Assembly: GCA_964635845.1 (NCBI GenBank)
Contig: CAZWNO010000004.1
Location: 18,482 to 82,481 of the forward strand
Reading direction: 5' to 3'
Source: SZUA-365 sp964635845
Lineage (GTDB): Bacteria > Bacteroidota > Ignavibacteria > SZUA-365
Length of the DNA: 64,000 nt
In this document: positions 58,893-64,000 of the stretch, piece after piece
Layout: each line of letters opens with the position of its first letter
Position numbering within the stretch: position 1 is the stretch's first letter
The notes under the pieces: model-generated
What the model saw: only the letters and a program-made list of their open reading frames with translations
The model's database searches: none
What the model was told of the DNA's origin: nothing
Program-made: the position numbers and the translations under genes

Positions 58893-61040
58893 TTATCTGC
58901 CTCCAGCAACCATCACCCGTTTGCGAAGCACCTCTGTATCGGCTACAAGACTGACAATGTACATCCCTAGCTGTAATCCCCGTACATTCATCGACAAGGT
59001 GCTCACCGCTGCGTCCGTACGGATATCCCTGCGCAACATCAACCTCCCCATACAGTCGTGAATGACGATAGTGTGAACGTCAATACTCTGCCGCCATGTT
59101 ATCGACAAATGCTCCTTCGCAGGCTGCGGCCAGGCAGTGATGCTATTGTCATCGGGTATCGCTGGCGGATCTGGCTGCTCGATCGATGTTATGACATCAC
59201 GCGTGCGGAAGAGACCTTCAGTTCGCGAAGCGAGATACAGGTGGTCATCAGGCAGAACTTTCAGAAAACCGAACTCTGGATATGGTTGCCATAGTTCTAT
59301 TTGCTCCCAGGTTTTTCCAAGGTCTGGTGTCGCGAAGAGAAGATAATTCCTCCCGTTTGCTAGGCTCTCCTCATATTGATACAGACAGTATACCCTTCCT
59401 TTTTGGTCTGTATCCATCCCCCAAGGAAACATTTTCAAGGAGTTTGGTAGGGGTATTTCCCTCCACATCAAGCCCCTATCAGATGAGTAATACACACCGT
59501 TCTCGGCAGCAACGACAAGACCTCCATCCCGTGCTGTCACAATAGTATTGAAGCGCCCGGTAATATCTGCAGAGAGAAGCACCGTCGTTCGTGTCAGCGC
59601 ACTGTCAACCCGAACGACACCAACGTCCTTTACGAGAAGAATGAGCGATCCGTCAATGTCGATGAGGCCGTCATCGAAGGATGTCTTTTCGAACTCCACT
59701 GTACCCGCATCCCACGTTTGTCCTGCATCAGTACTTCGGTAGATTTTGTTGTTCATGATCCCACAGTACAGTTCTCCGCTCCGGCTTTCGAGGATTTGAC
59801 TGGCCGAACCGAAAGGTCCGTCCACAGATTTCCAGGTTTGGCCATCGTCCGTGCTACGGATCATGCCCGTGGCGGTGAGGCAGAAGAGCGTTCCATCTTG
59901 CGCGACATGGACATCATGCGAGGTCTCCTGATTCAACTGCCGCCACCCTTGAGATGGAGAGTAGATAGAGGTACTGAATACGCTGCCGGTCAGCAGATCG
60001 CCCTTGGGTGTGAGAGCAACATCCATGACCCAGTCTCGAATAAGCCCGGTGTTGCTACGTGTCCAGTTCTTGCCAGCAGTGTCCGATCGCAGTACTCCAT
60101 TCCAATCACCGCCGATCATACGTCTGGAGGGGAGAAGGATCATCGCGCCAAGGTATTCCTGTGCGTTCCAGAGTCCGTCAACCGCCGTCCAGGTCCTACC
60201 GGTATCTTGCGAGCTATACGCCCCGGTCGTCATGAAAATGCTCTCAGACATCGCAATAAGACCATACTGCCCCACGTCGAACAAACTCCGCAGCCGCAAA
60301 TCCGCTGGCCCTTCCCTGAAATTACTCCATGTCAACCCTTCGTCATCTGAGAAGGCAAATCCGGATCCATGGTAGGCATACACCCGGCTCCCCGCTCTAA
60401 GCAAATGTGACGCTCCAACGCTCGCCGTTCTCCATTTCCCATCCGAGAGTGTGAGAACGCGAAGCGGACCCGATCCGGCAAAGATGACATTTCCAGACTG
60501 CGTCACCTCAACTTCGCAGCCATAGTGTTCCAGAGTATCGAGGATCTCATGTTCCCATGTTGTTCCACCATCAGTGGACGTAAACAGCCCTTCGACTGAC
60601 GCCGAGATATACCATGTGGAATTGAAATGATTGTAAGCAATATCCTTGAGATCGTAATAGGAGGTTGGGTCAGATGGTGGGTGGAGTCCTTTTGAAACAG
60701 CGTGCCAATGTAAGCCCGCATCACTGCTTCGGAAGGCGCCACGTCGGTCCGACACCACGATCATCGTTCCTGCGTTGTCTGCTTCCATGTAGCGGAGATA
60801 TGGTTGGAGTCCATTCGATCGCCTCTGCCATGAGGCAGCTTCGTCAAGTGAAATAGCAACGCCGTCATCCGTGCATGTAAAAATCGTATCTCCTCCAAGC
60901 TTGAGGAAGCAATTCACGGAAGTCGAAGTCATGAAATCCACGCCCTGTGGTCCCTGAAGGCTTTCCCAGATATCTTGTGCTTTTATACCAACCGACGAAA
61001 AAAGGAGGAGGATAATTGGGAAGAATACTCGTTGCATCAA
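58893..61040 (-). CDS. Asp-box propeller protein with T9SS sorting domain
   Basis: 715 residues on the minus strand, signal peptide ending GIKAQ. Asp-box/YCF48 motifs through the body (SSDAGLHW, STDGGTTWE, SDDEGLTW, STDDGQTW, STDAGQTW, SSDRGLMW, TPDLGKTW). The T9SS type-A domain is clear: ITAWPQPAKEHLSI, HDCMGRLML, LGMYIVSLVAD. Related in layout to the 56485 protein, with which it converges, but sequence divergence is large. Start M-M at 61040. Confidence 0.88.
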   Translation of the reverse strand: MMQRVFFPIILLLFSSVGIKAQDIWESLQGPQGVDFMTSTSVNCFLKLGGDTIFTCTDDGVAISLDEAASWQRRSNGLQPYLRYMEADNAGTMIVVSDRRGAFRSSDAGLHWHAVSKGLHPPSDPTSYYDLKDIAYNHFNSTWYISASVEGLFTSTDGGTTWEHEILDTLEHYGCEVEVTQSGNVIFAGSGPLRVLTLSDGKWRTASVGASHLLRAGSRVYAYHGSGFAFSDDEGLTWSNFREGPADLRLRSLFDVGQYGLIAMSESIFMTTGAYSSQDTGRTWTAVDGLWNAQEYLGAMILLPSRRMIGGDWNGVLRSDTAGKNWTRSNTGLIRDWVMDVALTPKGDLLTGSVFSTSIYSPSQGWRQLNQETSHDVHVAQDGTLFCLTATGMIRSTDDGQTWKSVDGPFGSASQILESRSGELYCGIMNNKIYRSTDAGQTWDAGTVEFEKTSFDDGLIDIDGSLILLVKDVGVVRVDSALTRTTVLLSADITGRFNTIVTARDGGLVVAAENGVYYSSDRGLMWREIPLPNSLKMFPWGMDTDQKGRVYCLYQYEESLANGRNYLLFATPDLGKTWEQIELWQPYPEFGFLKVLPDDHLYLASRTEGLFRTRDVITSIEQPDPPAIPDDNSITAWPQPAKEHLSITWRQSIDVHTIVIHDCMGRLMLRRDIRTDAAVSTLSMNVRGLQLGMYIVSLVADTEVLRKRVMVAGGR

Positions 61041-61338
61041 TCAGTACCCCATGTGGTCGCTCACGTATTAGGAACACTCTTGCCGAACAGAAGTTACGAA
61101 CACCGTGCGTTGGCTGCCAACATTGATGACCAGGTACTAGGCCAAGCAGGCGATCGGGATGACACGAGTAGCGTAAAACATCCAAACAACCTCCAACATG
61201 CAGTCGATTCCAGTGGTTTGAGTCGATTCCAGAGGATGAGAATCAACAAACCAGCCCGGAAACGCTAATTCCGGGCTGCATCAGATGTGTGCTGGAAGCG
61301 GGGCGAACCGCAGCGCAGTCCCCCGCTTTCGTGACAGA
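61041..61338. other. Intergenic region between two minus-strand genes
   Basis: No gene. Contains a direct repeat AGTCGATTCCAG (twice near 61202-61231) and the terminator hairpin listed separately. Confidence 0.4.
61252..61278 (-). terminator. Hairpin after the Fic gene
   Basis: On the minus strand CAGCCCGGAA, loop TTAGCGT, TTCCGGGCTG then GTTTGTT: perfect 10-bp stem with a weak T-rich tail. Confidence 0.65.
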
Positions 61339-62514
61339 TCACGGCAGTTCCGTGCCGCGACTCATGATCTCGATATAATCCGCGTAACTGTAGATCCGAT
61401 TTCGTTTCTGCGCAGTGAGTTCCTTCACGATATCGAGACGGTCGAGATTGTCGAGCGCCTTGTTCACTGTGGCGGGGGTGAGGCCGGTGTATTTCACGAG
61501 CGAACCCGATGTGGCAATGGGATGCTCCATGAGTGCCCGGTGTACCTGCAGGGCGGACCCCGCCGCACGGCCAAGGCTGCCGATCGTATTGCGATCACGA
61601 TTGGACAGGTCGAGAAGCTCCTGTGCAGTCTCCACCGCTTGAGTGGCTGTGACGATGATCGCCTCGGCGAAAAAGTCGAGCCAGGCTTCCCAATCGCCGG
61701 TCAGCCGCACATTGTTGAGCAATTCATAATAATATTCGCGATGGGTCTTGAAATAGAGGCTGAGGTAGAGCATTGGTTCCTTCAGAACCTCCTGTTCGCA
61801 CAGCAGCAAGGTGATCAGGAGACGTCCCAAACGGCCATTCCCGTCGAGAAATGGGTGGATGGTCTCGAACTGCACATGTGCCATCGCCGCTTTGAGAAGC
61901 GCCGGGGTCGGCTGCGGCTGGTCATGGATGAAGAGTTCCAGTTTGCTCATGCATTTCAACAGCTCATCAGGAGGAGGAGGAACGAACGCCGCGTTGCCGG
62001 GCCGTGTGCCGCCGATCCAGTTCTGACTACGCCGGAACTCGCCTGGAGATTGTCTGCTGCCCCGGCCCTTGGACAATAACGTCGCGTGAATCTCACGAAA
62101 CATGCGTAAAGAGAGTGGCAATCCCTCCTCCAGCAACCGTAGACCATGGTTCAGGGCTGCGACATAGTTGCTGACCTCCACCACATCATCCAGTGGCACG
62201 CCGGGTTCCTGGTCCAGTTCGAACAGCAGCAAATCGGACAGCGAGGACTGGGTTCCCTCGATCATCGAGGAGAGTACCGCCTCCTTGCGAACGTACATGT
62301 AGAGGAACAGCGCGGTGTCCGGCAGCAAGGTTGAGACACTGTCCAGACGTCCGAGCGCCAGCAGCGCCTGGTCAAACTTGCTGCGCAGTTCCGGAGTCCA
62401 CGCAATCGGGGGATACGGCGGAAGCGGCGCGGGGACGAAGGCGTGAGCTTTTTCACCCGACGTCGAGATGGTGACATATCTGCCTTGCAGCTTCCGCTTC
62501 ATCATGACTTCCAC
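61339..62514 (-). CDS. Fic family protein with class II self-inhibition motif
   Basis: 391 residues. The Fic motif HPFLDGNGRLGR is complete at 220-231, so AMP transfer to Tyr, Ser or Thr of a target is expected. The inhibitory motif S-x3-E-G (S82, E86, G87 in LSSMIEGTQSS) lies N-terminal of the core, class II. A Fic/DOC N-domain precedes it. The C-terminal 60 residues form a winged helix-turn-helix (TSGSLVKYTGLTPATVNKALDNLDRLDIVKE), giving possible DNA binding. A perfect inverted repeat lies directly upstream of the start codon, consistent with autoregulation. No antitoxin gene is adjacent. Confidence 0.93.
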   Translation of the reverse strand: MEVMMKRKLQGRYVTISTSGEKAHAFVPAPLPPYPPIAWTPELRSKFDQALLALGRLDSVSTLLPDTALFLYMYVRKEAVLSSMIEGTQSSLSDLLLFELDQEPGVPLDDVVEVSNYVAALNHGLRLLEEGLPLSLRMFREIHATLLSKGRGSRQSPGEFRRSQNWIGGTRPGNAAFVPPPPDELLKCMSKLELFIHDQPQPTPALLKAAMAHVQFETIHPFLDGNGRLGRLLITLLLCEQEVLKEPMLYLSLYFKTHREYYYELLNNVRLTGDWEAWLDFFAEAIIVTATQAVETAQELLDLSNRDRNTIGSLGRAAGSALQVHRALMEHPIATSGSLVKYTGLTPATVNKALDNLDRLDIVKELTAQKRNRIYSYADYIEIMSRGTELP

Positions 62515-62518
62515 GAAG

Positions 62519-62545
62519 TTAAAACAGGTTATGCTGTTGTTTTAA
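62519..62545 (-). promoter_or_regulatory. Inverted repeat upstream of the Fic gene
   Basis: TTAAAACA, 11-bp centre, TGTTTTAA: perfect 8-bp arms, beginning 5 bp before the Fic start codon. Confidence 0.65.
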
Positions 62546-62758
62546 TATAACCGTGTATCCTAAAATAATGCGGCAGCACGAACATTTCAAGTGAATTTCC
62601 TGACAGGCAGACTCGTCAGGGATCGGGCGGCTGACGAGGAAGATTGTGGTGATGTGGTAACGATCGGTTTGTCGTCTGTGGCGTCCCGTTTGGAGTTCGT
62701 CCGGATAAAATGCATATTGGCGACAAGATTCTCCGAGATACACGAGGAAGGAGACGGC

Positions 62759-63763
62759 ATGATGAAGAATCGGGAAATTTCGTCACGGAGGTTGCTGCGT
62801 TTTGCGGTCATCTTGTGCGTCCTGCTGTTGACTGCCTGCACTCAGGGAGGACTTCAGCGTGATCCCACCCGCACCGGCATAGACAGCAGCCTTACCGGAA
62901 CGTGGTTGCTTCTGGAGCAGTCAAATATCACCCCGTCCGTCCGTGTCCCTCCTGCTGTGACAGCCGTCCATGTCCATGACGACGGCAGGGTGGAGGGCGT
63001 GGGAGTGCATGCGGCAAGTGGGACGCTCAGCCTCGGGAGTCCGCTGTATACATTTCTGCGTGGCAGGGATATTCTTTGGGCGGATTCCACAGGACTGCAG
63101 TTCACGCAATTGGATTTCCGGGCGAAGGGGCCGGTGCCGGGCGAGGGCAAATGGCGGGTGGATGGAAATCTGCTGCGCCTCGAACTGCATAACTCATTGA
63201 TGGGAACGTGGACGGAAAAATACATGCGCGTGTCCCTCGGAGATTCGGTCACGGCTCCGCAACGGACACATGCGACCATCCTGGTCAACGGTACGCCGCT
63301 ACCGCTCAATCAGGTTTCATCAACCCCGCCGGGTTCTGTCAATGTCATGCGACTCGATACCGCGACGCATATGACACTGTACATGGAAGGACGGACGGAG
63401 GAGGGACGGGATGCCGGGATCTCCGTTCGCTTGCATGATATCGACGGTCCTGGCGTGTATTCCGTGGAGTCGGATCAGCATTCCAGTGGACACTTCTCTA
63501 TTATGGATCGGGATACGGGACTGAATCATACCATTAACAAGGTGAGTGCGGGTACGGTCACTATCGAGGAATTGAATCTCGAGACAATGCGCTGCCGGGG
63601 GCAGTTGGATGTTCATTTCGATCAGGGACACCTGGGATTTCCGATGCGTTCACAGCTGCACGTAACCGGCAGTTTTGATCTGCCTGTCTGGATCTCCAGC
63701 GAGTACGATATCAGGTCGATCCGTCTGATCCGTTCCGGCAATATCAAGGATGTCGTCCCATGA
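62759..63763 (+). CDS. Lipoprotein of unknown function
   Basis: 334 residues from ATG 62759 (a second ATG follows at 62762; GGAAGGAG upstream). Lipobox LLTA-Cys27 after a basic N-terminus. The mature part starts with a lipocalin-like SLTGTWLLLEQSN and has two beta-rich halves; DGRVEGVGVHAASGTLSL and LLRLELHNSLMGTWTEKYMRVSL resemble META/lipocalin-like strands. The second half (HMTLYMEGRTEEGRDAGISVRL, FSIMDRDTG) has no obvious relative. It is divergent from the Fic gene. The upstream start at 62591 is less likely because it would place the signal peptide internally. Confidence 0.82.
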   Translation: MMKNREISSRRLLRFAVILCVLLLTACTQGGLQRDPTRTGIDSSLTGTWLLLEQSNITPSVRVPPAVTAVHVHDDGRVEGVGVHAASGTLSLGSPLYTFLRGRDILWADSTGLQFTQLDFRAKGPVPGEGKWRVDGNLLRLELHNSLMGTWTEKYMRVSLGDSVTAPQRTHATILVNGTPLPLNQVSSTPPGSVNVMRLDTATHMTLYMEGRTEEGRDAGISVRLHDIDGPGVYSVESDQHSSGHFSIMDRDTGLNHTINKVSAGTVTIEELNLETMRCRGQLDVHFDQGHLGFPMRSQLHVTGSFDLPVWISSEYDIRSIRLIRSGNIKDVVP

Positions 63764-63960
63764 AAGAGCGATCAGCGACAATGCCCGTTGAATGTGTCTA
63801 TGGATATCTCCCCCGGCCTCACGACTCGAAATGCTTCCGCGCAAATGCCCGGCCGGAATGCGATTTCAGATACTGCTCGAACGCGGCAGCGCATTTTCTT
63901 GATCGGAATGCGATAGCATTGTCGATCCGCCAAGGCCGGTATTTGGAGGTGAATGGACTT

Positions 63961-64000
63961 TGATCTGCCCCCCAAAAACTGGTCCAGCATGAATGTTAGT
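63961..64000. mobile_element. Possible left end of an IS3-family element
   Basis: TGATCTGCCCCCCAAAAACTGGTCC (first 20 bases: TGATCTGCCCCCCAAAAACT) resembles the terminal inverted repeats of several IS3-family elements, which begin with TG and contain a C-run then AAAAACTGG. Only 40 bp are visible before the window ends, so this is a guess from the motif. Confidence 0.35.

Noticed and set aside
63760..63963. 67-codon frame overlapping the lipoprotein stop as ATGA
   Set aside because: The overlap resembles coupling, but the product has no motif and ends next to a possible IS end; too weak to call.

Overview
The window is a chromosomal segment of a GC-rich Gram-negative bacterium of the Bacteroidota/Chlorobiota/Ignavibacteriota (FCB) group. 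At least eleven secreted proteins end in a type IX secretion system (T9SS) type-A sorting domain (Y/H-P-N-P-type start, D-x-x-G-R middle, G-x-Y end). There is a PorW/SprE-like TPR lipoprotein, the bacillithiol gene bshA, the Bacteroidota-style arginine operon with a transcarbamylase of the N-succinyl/N-acetylornithine type, and possible promoters of the Bacteroidota form TTG-N20-TAnnTTTG. I cannot fix the genus. An Ignavibacteria/Kapabacteria-like lineage fits the GC content and the many Asp-box propeller proteins. Ten N's at 53025-53034 show that this is a scaffold from a draft assembly.

Layout. 1-2.5 kb: a 5'-truncated secreted protein, a propeller lipoprotein and a broken RhuM gene. 2.5-4.35 kb: yigZ and bshA, divergent. 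4.35-11.55 kb: an accessory island with two strikingly AT-rich T9SS propeller genes, two decayed ISL3 transposase copies flanking one of them, and tandem repeats. 11.6-22.8 kb: housekeeping genes (PorW/SprE-like lipoprotein, pyrK-pyrD-ygfZ, a short-chain reductase, LOG protein, SirB1-like protein, a T9SS protein, a DUF116 protein, an RRM RNA-binding protein). 23.2-31.45 kb: a compact eight-gene arginine operon (GNAT acyltransferase, argG, argC, argD, argF', argB, argE, argH) whose genes overlap or nearly touch. 31.7-36.25 kb: an envelope cluster that may handle metal: a secreted DUF2318 protein, an Ig-like lipoprotein, an outer-membrane barrel fused to a heavy-metal-associated (HMA) domain, and a TTHB210-like lipoprotein. 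36.4-45.2 kb: aceK, a 1690-residue T9SS adhesin-like protein and fumC. 45.4-61 kb: six large T9SS proteins, one across the assembly gap. 61.3-64 kb: a Fic protein, a lipoprotein and what may be the end of an IS3-type element.

Three things stand out. (1) The 26-bp palindrome CGGATA-N14-TATCCG occurs in two separate upstream regions, before the arginine operon and before the giant T9SS gene; it looks like a shared operator. (2) Short tandem repeats (7, 13, 15, 17, 18, 21, 22 bp) are concentrated at gene starts, stops and interdomain linkers. At 17042-17113 the true start codon of the reductase gene is the fourth ATG of a 22-bp repeat series whose first three copies each encode a complete three-codon mini-ORF. 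(3) The barrel-HMA fusion beside a T9SS-exported DUF2318 protein looks like an undescribed cell-surface metal module.
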